From: Nonomuraea sp. SYSU D8015
Lineage (GTDB): Bacteria; Actinomycetota; Actinomycetes; Streptosporangiales; Streptosporangiaceae
Length of the DNA stretch: 64,000 bases
Reading direction: 5' to 3'
NCBI RefSeq assembly: GCF_008065375.1
Contig: NZ_VJYI01000008.1
Location: 124,001-188,000, forward strand
Shown: positions 7,811 to 16,687 of the stretch, one piece after another
How positions within the stretch are numbered: position 1 is the stretch's first letter
How the letters are laid out: every line of letters starts with the position of its first letter
Position numbers and translations under genes: made by a program
The notes under the pieces: model-generated
Told to the model about the DNA's origin: nothing
The model's database searches: none
What the model saw: the letters and a program-made list of their open reading frames with translations, nothing else

Positions 7811-8608
7811 ATGACGTCCAAACTGGACTGCGTGCACGCTCGCGCCGCTCTCTTCGACCTCTACGGAGACCACCTGCGCTCGCGTGGTGGGCAGGCGTCC
7901 GTCGCCGCGCTCGTCCGGCTCATGAAACCCCTGGAAATAGCGGCTCCAGCCGTCCGCACGGCGGTTTCACGCATGGTGCGGCAGGGATGGTTGCGGCCTA
8001 TCAGGCTCCCCCAAGGGGCCGGTTATGCGCTCACGCCGAAATGCGTGCGGCGGCTGGATGAGGCGGCGTTGAGAATTTACCGAGCCGGGACTTTGACGTG
8101 GCACGGCCGCTGGCACATGATCGTCCTGGAGCCGGTCAAGGAGCGGCCTCGCAGAGAGCGGCTCAGGGCCGACCTGACGTTCCTCGGCTACGCGGCGTTG
8201 TCGGAGACGACCTGGATCGGTCCACGCTCCTCGATCGAGCTGGACAACCTGCTGGAGGGTGAGGGCGTGCGGGCCGACAGGTTCGACGCGGCGCTCGAGG
8301 GCGACCCGCGCGAGCTGGTCGCGCGGGCATGGGATCTTGACGCCATCGGCGAGGCGTACGAGCAGTGGCACGCCGAAGCTGTCACGCTGATCAGCACGTT
8401 GCCCGAGTCGGCGCCTGACGACCAGGTGTTCGCCGCCAGGAGCAGGCTCGTGCACGGATGGCGCAACTTCCTGTTCCGCGACCCTGGCCTGCCGCCCGAG
8501 CTGCTGCCCGCCGGCTGGCCGGGAGAGAAGGCCAGGGCCTACTTCGAGCAGGAGGCCGCCAGGCTGCTGCCCGCAGCCGCCGCGTTCGTCGACAGGGAGT
8601 TGATTTGA
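7811..8608 (+). CDS. PaaX-family transcriptional regulator
   Basis: 265 residues. An N-terminal winged helix (SVAALVRLMKPLEIAAPAVR, then RMVRQGWLR) is followed by the PaaX central domain (WHGRWHMIVLEP) and a C-terminal helical domain (SRLVHGWRNFLFRDPGLPPE). PaaX proteins repress phenylacetate or other aromatic-acid catabolism and respond to an acyl-CoA. ATG 7811 is preferred; a TTG at 7796 is an alternative. Its stop overlaps the start of the next gene by four bases (TTGA), so it is translationally coupled to an enoyl-CoA hydratase homologue. Only the general regulator role is inferred here, since no other paa genes are present. Confidence 0.87.
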   Translation: MTSKLDCVHARAALFDLYGDHLRSRGGQASVAALVRLMKPLEIAAPAVRTAVSRMVRQGWLRPIRLPQGAGYALTPKCVRRLDEAALRIYRAGTLTWHGRWHMIVLEPVKERPRRERLRADLTFLGYAALSETTWIGPRSSIELDNLLEGEGVRADRFDAALEGDPRELVARAWDLDAIGEAYEQWHAEAVTLISTLPESAPDDQVFAARSRLVHGWRNFLFRDPGLPPELLPAGWPGEKARAYFEQEAARLLPAAAAFVDRELI

Positions 8609-9381
8609 TCCGCTACGACGTGGCCGACGCCGTCGCCACCATCACGCTCGACCGCCCCGACGCGATGAACTCGCTGACCGCCGAGCTCAAGGGCGCGCTC
8701 CTCGACGTGCTGAGCCGCGCCGCGGGCGACCCCTCGATCAGGGCCGTCCTGCTCACCGGCTCGGGGCGGGCCTTCTGCGCGGGCCAGGACCTGCGCGAGC
8801 ACGCCGACAACCTCGCGGCGGGCCGCGGCCTGGCCGACACCGTCCGCGAGCACTACAACCCGATCGTGGAGCTGATCACCACCATGGCCAAGCCCGTGGT
8901 GGCCGCGGTCAACGGCGTGGCCGCCGGGGCGGGCGCGTCGCTGGCGTTCGCCTGCGACCTACGGGTCGCCGCCGACGACGCCAAGTTCGCGCTGGCGTTC
9001 GCCGGCATCGGGCTGGCTCCTGACTCGGGCGCGTCGTGGACGCTGCAGCGCCTCGTGGGGCTCGGCCGCGCCGCCGAGATCATGCTGCTCGGCGAGCCGC
9101 TCGACGCGGCGCGGGCGCTGGAGCTGGGCGTGGTCACCCGGGTGGTGCCCGCCGCCGACCTGCTGAAGACGGCACAGGAGCTGGCCGTACGCCTGGCGCA
9201 GGGGCCGACGCTCGCGTACGCGGCCACCAAGTGGGCGCTGGCCTACGCCGCCACGCACGCGCTGCCCGACGCGCTGGCCATGGAGGCCGATCTGCAGGAC
9301 AAGTGCGCGGCCACGAAAGACCACCACAACGCCACCCGCGCCTTCCTCGCCAAGGAACGCCCCACCTTCAACGCCCAGTGA
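8605..9381 (+). CDS. Enoyl-CoA hydratase/isomerase (PaaG-like crotonase)
   Basis: 258 residues from TTG 8605, with AGGGAG five bases upstream and a TTGA overlap with the preceding paaX-like stop. Crotonase hallmarks are present: AFCAGQDLREHADNL (first oxyanion strand), AAVNGVAAGAGASLAFACDL (second oxyanion site) and IGLAPDSGASWTLQRLVG, which has Asp at the position PaaG-type isomerases use instead of the usual Glu pair. That, with the PaaX neighbour, suggests a ring-epoxide or enoyl isomerase rather than a plain hydratase. Its stop overlaps the next start (GTGA). The C-terminal helix ends normally, so the gene is intact. Confidence 0.87.
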   Translation: MIRYDVADAVATITLDRPDAMNSLTAELKGALLDVLSRAAGDPSIRAVLLTGSGRAFCAGQDLREHADNLAAGRGLADTVREHYNPIVELITTMAKPVVAAVNGVAAGAGASLAFACDLRVAADDAKFALAFAGIGLAPDSGASWTLQRLVGLGRAAEIMLLGEPLDAARALELGVVTRVVPAADLLKTAQELAVRLAQGPTLAYAATKWALAYAATHALPDALAMEADLQDKCAATKDHHNATRAFLAKERPTFNAQ

Positions 9382-11606
9382 CGGGGGTCTTCGAGGCCCT
9401 CCGGGCGACCGCGCTCGACCTGCTCACCGGCGGCGACGTCGACGTCTCCGACCCCGTCTACGCCCGCCCGGTGGCCAGGCTGAGCGAGAGGGCCGGCAGC
9501 CGGCTGGCCGCGATGGAGCCCGGCCGGCTCTGGCCCGACCTCCCGCCGGCCGACAGCCCGGGTAACGTGACCGGCAGCCACGCCCGTCTGCGGCTGATCG
9601 CCACGGCCTGGGCCACGCCGGGCACCGCACAGCACGGCGACGACACCGTGGCGGCGGCCGTGGTGGACGCGCTCGACGTGCTCTACGAGCGCCACTACAA
9701 CGAGGGGCTCCCGGAGACGGGCAACTGGTGGTTCTGGGAGATCGGCACGCCGAGCCACCTGAGCCGGACGTGCGTGCTGCTCGGGGACCGGCTTGACGAC
9801 GCCAGGCGGAAGGCGTACCTGGCGGCGATCGACCGGTTCTGCCCGGACGCCGACCGCCGCGCCGGCAATCCCGAGGCGTCCGAGAGCGGTGCGAACCGGG
9901 CGGACAAGGCGTTCGCCGTCGCGTTCCGCGGCCTGGCCGGGCACAGCGCGGAGAAACTGGCGCTGGCCCGCGACGGGCTGTCCGACGTGCGCGGCGGCGG
10001 GCGTCACAGCGTCTTCGGCCACGTCGAGTCCGGTGACGGCTTCTACCGGGACGGGTCCTTCATCCAGCACGGCGACCTGGCCTACACGGGCTCGTACGGG
10101 CTTTCCCTCCTCATCGCGGTCGCCCACACGCTGGCGCTGCTCGACGGATCGCCCTGGGAGGTGACCGATCCCGGGCGGAGGGTGGTGCTGGACGCGGTGG
10201 AGCGGTCGTTCGCGCCGTTCGTGCACGACGGGCTGCTGATGGACACCGTCAGGGGGCGGGCGGCCACGCGGCAGACGTTCTCCGACAGCGTGGCCGGGCA
10301 CGGCGCGACCGGAGCCGTGCTGCTGCTGGCCCGGTGCGCGCCCGAGCCGTACCGGAGCCGGTTCAAGGAGCTGGCCAAGGGGTGGATCGAGCGCGGCTGG
10401 CACCGCCCCTACCTCGACCACGCCGACGTGCCGGAGACTCGGCGGGCGGTCGCGGTGCTGAATGACGAGAGCGTCGAGGCCGCGCCGGGACCGGTCGGGC
10501 ACTTCGTGTTCCCGTCGATGGACCGGGTGGTGCACCGGCGGCCCGGCTGGTCGTTCGCGATCAGCCTCTCGTCGCGGCGGATCGCCGCCTACGAGGCGAT
10601 CAACGGGGAGAACTTACACGGCTGGTACACCGGCGACGGCATGACCTACCTCTACACCCGCGACCTGGGCCAGTTCGGCGACGACTTCTGGCCGACCGTG
10701 GACCCGTACCGGCTGCCGGGCACCACGGTGGACACGCGCGAGCGCGAGGACCTGTCCTTCCGCGCCCACCGCCCGGACAACGCGTGGGCCGGCGGCGCGG
10801 TGCTCGACGGCCGGTACGGCGCCGCCGCGATGGAGCTGATCGGCGACGGGACCGGACTGCGGGCGCGCAAGTCATGGTTCTGCCTGGACACGGCCGTGGT
10901 GGCCCTGGGCAGCGGCATCACCGGCGACGGCGGCCACACCGTCGAGACCGTGGTGGAGAACCGGGCCACGGACGCGGAGCCGTACCTGGGGGACGGCTGG
11001 GCGCACCTGCCCGGAGCGGGCGGCTACGTCTTCGACGGGGCGCGGACGCTCGTGGAGACGCGGACCGGCAGGTGGCGCGACATCAACGCGGGCGACGACA
11101 CGAGCGGTGGGCGCAACCCCGTCACGCGGCGGTACGTGACCTTCTGGTTCGACCACGGCGTGGACCCCGTGGACGCCTCCTACGCCTATGTCCTGCTGCC
11201 CAACGCCTCACGCGAGCGCACGCGGGCCTTCCGCGGCACGCGTCCCGTCCGGGTGGCGGCCAACACCCCCGGCGTGCAGGCCGTCCGGGCGCGCGGGCTG
11301 CTGGCGGCGACGTTCTGGGCGGCGGGCGAGGTGGACGGCGTCGGCGTGGACGCGCCCTGCGTGGTGCTCGTGCGCCGGGCCGGCGGGCGGATCCACCTGG
11401 CCGTGGCGGACCCGAGCCGGACCGTGGAGACGGTGACCGTGACGCTCGACCGCCCGGCACGCGGCGTCGTCCGGGCCGACGACACCGTCACGGTCCGGCC
11501 GTGCACCCGTCCCGCCGTCACCGTCGCGCTCGGCGGGTCGCAGGGGCGCACGCACGCGGCCGAGCTCAGCGTGACCGCGCCACGCACTCCTCGAGGTGGT
11601 CGTTGA
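9378..11606 (+). CDS. Polysaccharide lyase family 8 (hyaluronate/chondroitin/xanthan lyase type)
   Basis: 742 residues from GTG 9378, overlapping the upstream stop (GTGA). The N-terminal alpha/alpha toroid carries NWWFWEIGTP and the catalytic set Asn173 (SGANRADK), His231 and Tyr240 (SFIQHGDLAYTGSYG). Beta-sandwich domains follow (GENLHGWYTGDGMTYLY, then RKSWFCLD). PL8 enzymes cleave uronic-acid polysaccharides by beta-elimination. The family is normally secreted, but here the protein starts directly with VTGVFEALRATALDLLTG and has no signal peptide. No start that would add one exists, because the upstream bases belong to another gene. It may act inside the cell or be a truncated, non-exported form. 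Confidence 0.85.
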   Translation: MTGVFEALRATALDLLTGGDVDVSDPVYARPVARLSERAGSRLAAMEPGRLWPDLPPADSPGNVTGSHARLRLIATAWATPGTAQHGDDTVAAAVVDALDVLYERHYNEGLPETGNWWFWEIGTPSHLSRTCVLLGDRLDDARRKAYLAAIDRFCPDADRRAGNPEASESGANRADKAFAVAFRGLAGHSAEKLALARDGLSDVRGGGRHSVFGHVESGDGFYRDGSFIQHGDLAYTGSYGLSLLIAVAHTLALLDGSPWEVTDPGRRVVLDAVERSFAPFVHDGLLMDTVRGRAATRQTFSDSVAGHGATGAVLLLARCAPEPYRSRFKELAKGWIERGWHRPYLDHADVPETRRAVAVLNDESVEAAPGPVGHFVFPSMDRVVHRRPGWSFAISLSSRRIAAYEAINGENLHGWYTGDGMTYLYTRDLGQFGDDFWPTVDPYRLPGTTVDTREREDLSFRAHRPDNAWAGGAVLDGRYGAAAMELIGDGTGLRARKSWFCLDTAVVALGSGITGDGGHTVETVVENRATDAEPYLGDGWAHLPGAGGYVFDGARTLVETRTGRWRDINAGDDTSGGRNPVTRRYVTFWFDHGVDPVDASYAYVLLPNASRERTRAFRGTRPVRVAANTPGVQAVRARGLLAATFWAAGEVDGVGVDAPCVVLVRRAGGRIHLAVADPSRTVETVTVTLDRPARGVVRADDTVTVRPCTRPAVTVALGGSQGRTHAAELSVTAPRTPRGGR

Positions 11607-12117
11607 CCAGGCCGATGGCCTGCATCAACGCGTAGGCCGTGGTCGGGCCGACGAAGCTGAAGCCGCGCTTCTTCAGCTCCTTGGCCAGCGCCGTGGAGCC
11701 CGGGGTGGTCGCGGGCACGTCGGCCATCGTCTTCGGCACCGGCGCGTCCGGGTCCGCGTAGCGCCACACCAGCTCCGACAGGCCGCCGGGAAGGTCGAGC
11801 GCGGCCCGGGCGTTGTTGATCGCCGCCTTGATCTTGGCGCGGTTGCGTACGATGCCGGCGTCGCCCAGCAGCCGCTCCACGTCGCGCTCGGTGTAGGCGG
11901 CCACCTTGGGAATGGAGAAGCCGTCGAAGGCGGCGCGGAAGTTCTCCCGCTTGCGCAGGATCGTCAGCCAGGACAGGCCCGACTGGAACGCCTCCAGCGC
12001 CACCCGTTCGAAGACCGCGTCGTCGCCCTTGAGCGGGCGGCCCCACTCCTCGTCGTGGTAGGTCAGGTAGAGCGGGTCCGTCATGCCGGGCCAGGAGCAG
12101 CGGATCGGCTCGCTCAC
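11566..12117 (-). CDS. tag: DNA-3-methyladenine glycosylase I
   Basis: 183 residues matching Tag: RCSWPGMTDPLYLTYHDEEW at the start, EAFQSGLSWLTILRKRENFR with the base-binding pocket, and FVGPTTAYALMQAIGLVNDH at the end. The expected structural zinc ligands are visible: an early Cys and His, and the C-terminal H-x3-C in NDHLEEC. The enzyme excises 3-methyladenine from alkylated DNA. The GTG start at 12117 overlaps the stop of the upstream DivIVA-like gene (GTGA), so the two are coupled. Its 3' end overlaps the lyase gene on the other strand by 41 bases. Confidence 0.93.
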   Translation of the reverse strand: MSEPIRCSWPGMTDPLYLTYHDEEWGRPLKGDDAVFERVALEAFQSGLSWLTILRKRENFRAAFDGFSIPKVAAYTERDVERLLGDAGIVRNRAKIKAAINNARAALDLPGGLSELVWRYADPDAPVPKTMADVPATTPGSTALAKELKKRGFSFVGPTTAYALMQAIGLVNDHLEECVARSR

Positions 12118-13040
12118 GAACGCCCGTCCGCGTCCTTGCCCGACGAGGCCCGCACGGGCTCCTCCCGCCCTTCGGCCTCCTCGCCGTCCCCGTCCTTCTT
12201 CTGGTCGGCACCCGGCTCGTCGCTCTTGTCCGTCTCCTCCGCCGTGGCCCGCTCGGGCTCGTCGGCGGACGCGTCCGGCAGGCCTGCGGACGCCTCGGGC
12301 AGGCCGGCATCCGGCACGGCGGGCGGCTCCTCGGCGGGCTCGTCCGGCCGAGCGACGGCCGTCTCACCGGCGGAGGGCTCCTCGGAGTTCGCGTCGAGCC
12401 GCCCTCCGGCGGACTCGCCGTTGGCCGTGGCCGGGTCGCCTTCGGCTGTGCCCGGGTCGCCTTCGGCTGTGGCCGGAACGCCGTCGGCTGTGGCCGACTC
12501 GCCCTTGGCCGTGGCCAGGGCGCCGTTGGTCGTGGTCGGGGCGTCGGGTGCGGGCAGGCGCCACTCGGGGTCCTCCGGCGGCCGGGTCAGCTCCACGCCA
12601 CCGTCCCACGACACCGCTGCCCCGCTCGCCGACACGGGGTCGCCCGACTCCGAGAGCTCCCTGGCGACGGCCGGGGCGTCGGGCGAGTGGTCGGTGCGCA
12701 ACCCCGCGCCCGGCGCCGCGTACACCTCCTGACGCGCGTGCAGCCGGCTGGCCAGCAGCTCGGAGACCCGCTGCTCCAGCACCGCGATGCGGGTGTCGCG
12801 TGCGCTGATCGCGCTGGCGGCCCGGCGCAGGGTCTCGTCGACGCTCGCCGTGTGGTATCCGACCAGGTTGACCGGCAGTTGGAGCGCCATGAAATCGACC
12901 GCCGTGAGCTGCCCCGGATCCGGCAGGTCGAGCGGGGGCACGTCGGGCGGGAACTCGGTCAGCTCACCGCCCCGGCCCAGGGAGACCAAGACCACGCAGG
13001 CCAGGATGGCGATGGCGGCGATGGCGAGTATGACCAGCAC
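12114..13040 (-). CDS. Single-pass membrane protein with DivIVA-like segment and acidic repeat tail
   Basis: 308 residues from GTG 13040. A membrane helix (VLVILAIAAIAILACVVLVS) is followed by a short DivIVA-like module with FMALQLPVNLVGYHTASVDE and a coiled coil (RRAASAISARDTRIAVLEQR). Roughly 200 disordered Ala/Glu/Asp/Pro residues follow. This is the arrangement of small membrane DivIVA-domain proteins next to tag in actinobacteria. TACGAT lies six bases upstream of the chosen GTG, the geometry of a -10 box for a leaderless mRNA; a GTG at 13070 would add ten residues. The tail includes five heptad repeats of ATAxGxP type. A cell-pole or cell-wall role is only inferred. Confidence 0.72.
   Translation of the reverse strand: MLVILAIAAIAILACVVLVSLGRGGELTEFPPDVPPLDLPDPGQLTAVDFMALQLPVNLVGYHTASVDETLRRAASAISARDTRIAVLEQRVSELLASRLHARQEVYAAPGAGLRTDHSPDAPAVARELSESGDPVSASGAAVSWDGGVELTRPPEDPEWRLPAPDAPTTTNGALATAKGESATADGVPATAEGDPGTAEGDPATANGESAGGRLDANSEEPSAGETAVARPDEPAEEPPAVPDAGLPEASAGLPDASADEPERATAEETDKSDEPGADQKKDGDGEEAEGREEPVRASSGKDADGRS
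12415..12530 (-). repeat. 21-bp coding minisatellite
   Basis: About five degenerate tandem copies of a 21-base unit encode ATAKGES, ATADGVP, ATAEGDP, GTAEGDP and ATANGES in the tail of the DivIVA-like protein. The reading frame is kept throughout. Confidence 0.65.
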
Positions 13041-13121
13041 ATTGGCATCGTACTCACACCATCGGGGCACGAGTCCCGCTATTGCCTCAGCTGGTGCGTC
13101 TCCGGGCGGCGAGCGCCCAGG

Positions 13122-13706
13122 TCAGCCGGCGGACTCGCCGAGCTCGGCGACGCTCGGCCGGACCGGGTGCGTGCGGGCCTCCAGGTGCGCGAACGCCTCT
13201 TCGACCGTCGTGGTCCAGGAGATCGCGTCGAACGTCTCCGGACGGGTGAAGCCCTCGTCGTACAGATGGTTCATCAGCTTCCTGAGCGGGTCGTACAGAC
13301 CCCACGGGTCGAGCACCACGAGGGGGCGGTGGTGGATGCCGAGCACGCGCGCGGTCCAGATCTCGAACAGCTCCTCCAGCGTGCCGATGCCGCCCGGCAG
13401 CACCAGGAACGCGTCCGAGCGCGCGTCCATGAGGCCCTTGCGCTCACGCATGTCCGCGGCGACGACCAGCTCGTCAGACTCCTCATCCGCGATCTCGATG
13501 TCCACCAGGACCTGCGGGATCACGCCGATCGTGCGCGCGCCGGCCGCCCGGGCGGCCGAGGTGACGGCGCCCATGCAGGAGACCGTGGCACCGCCGCTCA
13601 CCAGGGTGTGGCCCCTCTTGGCGAGCTCGGTGCCGACGTGGCCGGCCAACTCGATGTACTTCTTGTCGATGTGCTGACTCGAGGCGCAGAAGACGCAGAT
13701 GTTCAC
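13122..13706 (-). CDS. LOG-family protein (TIGR00730, Rossmann fold)
   Basis: 194 residues from GTG 13706. It has the LOG family motifs: NICVFCASSQHIDKKYIELA at the start, LVSGGATVSCMGAVT, the catalytic-type Arg in DMRERKGLMDARSDAFL and LPGGIGTLEELFEIWT (the PGGxGTxxE motif). Characterised relatives hydrolyse N6-modified AMP to the free cytokinin-like base plus ribose 5-phosphate, and others simply cleave nucleotide 5'-monophosphates. It lies 11 bases after a second, longer LOG gene. No ribosome binding site is obvious before the GTG, so the start is moderately certain. Confidence 0.85.
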   Translation of the reverse strand: MNICVFCASSQHIDKKYIELAGHVGTELAKRGHTLVSGGATVSCMGAVTSAARAAGARTIGVIPQVLVDIEIADEESDELVVAADMRERKGLMDARSDAFLVLPGGIGTLEELFEIWTARVLGIHHRPLVVLDPWGLYDPLRKLMNHLYDEGFTRPETFDAISWTTTVEEAFAHLEARTHPVRPSVAELGESAG

Positions 13707-13717
13707 GGGGAAGCAGC

Positions 13718-14515
<798 letters not shown>

Positions 14516-14656
14516 GTGGATCACGCTAGTCCCTCTCGCGCACGGCCGCTTTCACGCCCGCGCCCCTACCCGTGTGGGGCCTCAGGCTGCCTCCCGGGGA
14601 TGAATCCCCAGGTAGCGGGGCACGAATGGCCGTCTAAAAAATCTTGAAGAAACCGT

Positions 14657-14686
14657 GGAACCGGATTTCGGCCAGCCCGCGTCTAA
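14657..14686 (+). promoter_or_regulatory. Possible ECF-type promoter with no gene downstream
   Basis: GGAAC at 14657-14661 and CGTCTAA at 14680-14686 are separated by 18 bases, similar to ECF sigma promoters (GGAAC...CGTC/CGTT). It points into the stem-loop that ends the dap operon on the opposite strand. With no plus-strand gene following, it may drive a short RNA, or be fortuitous. Confidence 0.3.
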
Positions 14687-14710
14687 CTGATCGAGGGTGC
14701 TGCTCGGGAC

Positions 14711-14758
14711 TGAAAGTGGTCTTCCCCGCCAAATGGCCGGCGAGGAGGGCCACTTTCA
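14711..14758 (-). terminator. Long stem-loop at the end of the dap operon
   Basis: TGAAAGTGG (14711-14719) pairs exactly with CCACTTTCA (14750-14758). An inner imperfect stem is formed by TCTTCCCCGCC and GGCGAGGAGGG around AAATGGCC. The stem begins within the dapE stop codon, so it is well placed to end dapD-dapE transcription. On the plus strand it is followed by TTTTG, so it could also terminate a plus-strand transcript. Confidence 0.65.
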
Positions 14759-15811
14759 TTTTGTCAGCCAGTTCACCATCGCGCGCTCGCTCTCGACGAT
14801 CTTCGACAGCGAGACGTACTCCCCTTGCTGGTGTGCGAGGTTCGGGTCGCCGGGGCCGTAGTTGACGGCCGGCACGCCGAGCGCGGAGAAGCGGGCCACG
14901 TCCGTCCACCCCAGCTTGGCGCGCGGCACCCCGCCGACGGCCGCTGTGAACGCCGCCGCCACCGGGTGCGTCAGCCCCGGCCTGGCCCCGGGCGCCGCGT
15001 CGACGAAGCTCACCGCGAAGCCGTCGAACACCTCCCGCACGTGCTCCTGGGCCTCTTCGATCGACAGGTCCGGCGCGAACCGGTAGTTCACCGTCACCAC
15101 GCACAGGTCGGGGACCACGTTGCCGGCCACGCCGCCCCGCACGCCGACCGCGTTGAGCCCTTCGTGGTATTCGAGCCCGTCGACCACCGGCCGCCGCGGC
15201 TCGTACGCGTTCAGTCTGGCCAGCACCGGCTCGATGCCGTGAATGGCGTTGACCCCGAACCAGGACCTGGCGCTGTGCGCCCGCTTGCCCGTGACCGTGA
15301 TGTCGGCGCGCAGCGTGCCCTGGCAGCCGCCCTCGATCACCCCGTCGGTCGGCTCCATCAGCACCGCGAAGTCGGCCGACAGCCAGTCGGCGTGGTCTCT
15401 GGCCACGCGGGTGAGGCCGTTGCGCTCGGCCTCGACCTCCTCGCAGTCGTAGAAGACGTACGTGACGTCCTTGTCGGGCGCGGGGACGGTGGCCGCCAGC
15501 TTGAGCGCGACCGCGACGCCGGCCTTCATGTCGGACGTGCCGCACCCGTACAGCAGGTCGCCCTCCACGTGGCTGGGCAGGTTGGCGGCCACGGGGACGG
15601 TGTCGATGTGCCCGGCGATCAGCACGCGCTCGGCGCGGTCCAGGTCGGTGCGGGCGACGATCGTCTCGCCCGATCTGTCCACCTTCAGGTGCGGCAGCGC
15701 GGAGAGCGCCCTTTCTACGGCGTCGGCCAGCGCCTTCTCGCCGCCGCTCACGGACTCGACGTCCACGATCGCTGCGGTCAGCGTCCGCACGTCCTGCGTC
15801 AGGTCCAGCAT
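14756..15811 (-). CDS. dapE: Succinyl-diaminopimelate desuccinylase
   Basis: 351 residues of the M20 metallopeptidase fold. AGHIDTVPV gives the first zinc ligand, YGCGTSDMKAGVAVAL the bridging Asp, and YDCEEVEAERNGL the catalytic Glu pair. MEPTDGVIEGGCQGTLRADI and a dimerisation insert with GKRAHSARSWFG follow. The enzyme hydrolyses N-succinyl-LL-diaminopimelate to LL-diaminopimelate and succinate in the lysine/peptidoglycan pathway. It starts at ATG 15811, overlapping the dapD stop by one base (TGATG), so the two are translationally coupled. The presence of dapC, dapD and dapE together shows the succinylase route. Confidence 0.93.
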   Translation of the reverse strand: MLDLTQDVRTLTAAIVDVESVSGGEKALADAVERALSALPHLKVDRSGETIVARTDLDRAERVLIAGHIDTVPVAANLPSHVEGDLLYGCGTSDMKAGVAVALKLAATVPAPDKDVTYVFYDCEEVEAERNGLTRVARDHADWLSADFAVLMEPTDGVIEGGCQGTLRADITVTGKRAHSARSWFGVNAIHGIEPVLARLNAYEPRRPVVDGLEYHEGLNAVGVRGGVAGNVVPDLCVVTVNYRFAPDLSIEEAQEHVREVFDGFAVSFVDAAPGARPGLTHPVAAAFTAAVGGVPRAKLGWTDVARFSALGVPAVNYGPGDPNLAHQQGEYVSLSKIVESERAMVNWLTK

Positions 15812-16644
15812 CAGGCATTCACCCCGTGTTCCCGCAGCACCTCGTTGAGCGCCGCCTTGTCGTGCCGCTGCCCCGGCGCCAGCCGCTTGATCACCAGCAC
15901 GCACGGCAGCCCGAACGTGCCCCCGGGGTACTCCTTCTGCCGGGTGCCGCCGACCGCCACGCACCAGTCGGGGATGCGGCCGCGCGCCAGCTCGTCGCCG
16001 GTCTCCACGTCGATCACCGGAATCGAGCCCGACAGGATCGTCCCGGCCCCGACGACCGCGCCCCGGCCGACCCTGGCGCCTTCGACGATCATCGCCCGGC
16101 TGCCGATGAGCGCGTCGTCCTCGACGACGACCGGCACGGCGTTGGGCGGCTCCAGGACGCCGCCGATGCCGACGCCGCCCGACAGGTGCACGTTACGCCC
16201 GATCTGCGCGCAGGATCCGACGGTGGCCCATGTGTCGACCATCGTCCCTTCGTCCACGTACGCGCCGATGTTCGTGAACGAGGGCATCAGCACCACCCCG
16301 GGCGCCAGATAGGCGCCCCAGCGGGCGATCGCGCCGGGCACCAGCCGCACCCCGTCGAAGGAGCTCTTCAGCGGGACCCTGTCGTGGTGGTGGAAGTCGC
16401 CCACCTGCGAACGGGCCATGCCGAGCACCTTGAACGCGAGCAGGATCGCCCGTTTGGCGCGCTCGTCGACCACCACCTCGCCGCCCACCAGGCGGGCCGC
16501 TCTGGCCACGCCCCTGTCGAGCAGGTCGACGGCGCCGACGACCAGGTGGCGCGCGTCGACGTCGGCCGGCGACAGCTCCGCGCGCCGCTCCCACAGCTCG
16601 TCGATGGCCGGGGATATCGGTGAGGAGGTGGTCACGTCACTCAT
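15811..16644 (-). CDS. dapD: Tetrahydrodipicolinate N-succinyltransferase (actinobacterial type)
   Basis: 277 residues, close to the mycobacterial enzyme. The C-terminal half is a left-handed beta-helix of hexapeptide repeats (ATVGSCAQIGRNVHLSGGVG, then DDALIGSRAMIVEGARVGRG). Upstream, VPLKSSFDGVRLVPGAIARW and the loop NIGAYVDEGTMVDTWATV form the acceptor and succinyl-CoA sites. It succinylates tetrahydrodipicolinate as the first step of the succinylase branch. ATG 16644 (MSDVTTSS) was chosen over the long unconserved upstream extension. The gene is divergent from a membrane transglycosylase-like gene, 43 bases away, and coupled to dapE. Confidence 0.93.
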   Translation of the reverse strand: MSDVTTSSPISPAIDELWERRAELSPADVDARHLVVGAVDLLDRGVARAARLVGGEVVVDERAKRAILLAFKVLGMARSQVGDFHHHDRVPLKSSFDGVRLVPGAIARWGAYLAPGVVLMPSFTNIGAYVDEGTMVDTWATVGSCAQIGRNVHLSGGVGIGGVLEPPNAVPVVVEDDALIGSRAMIVEGARVGRGAVVGAGTILSGSIPVIDVETGDELARGRIPDWCVAVGGTRQKEYPGGTFGLPCVLVIKRLAPGQRHDKAALNEVLREHGVNA

Positions 16645-16687
16645 GGCCACGGAGCTTATCCGGCCGGGTAGGTTTTTCAGCGTGCGC

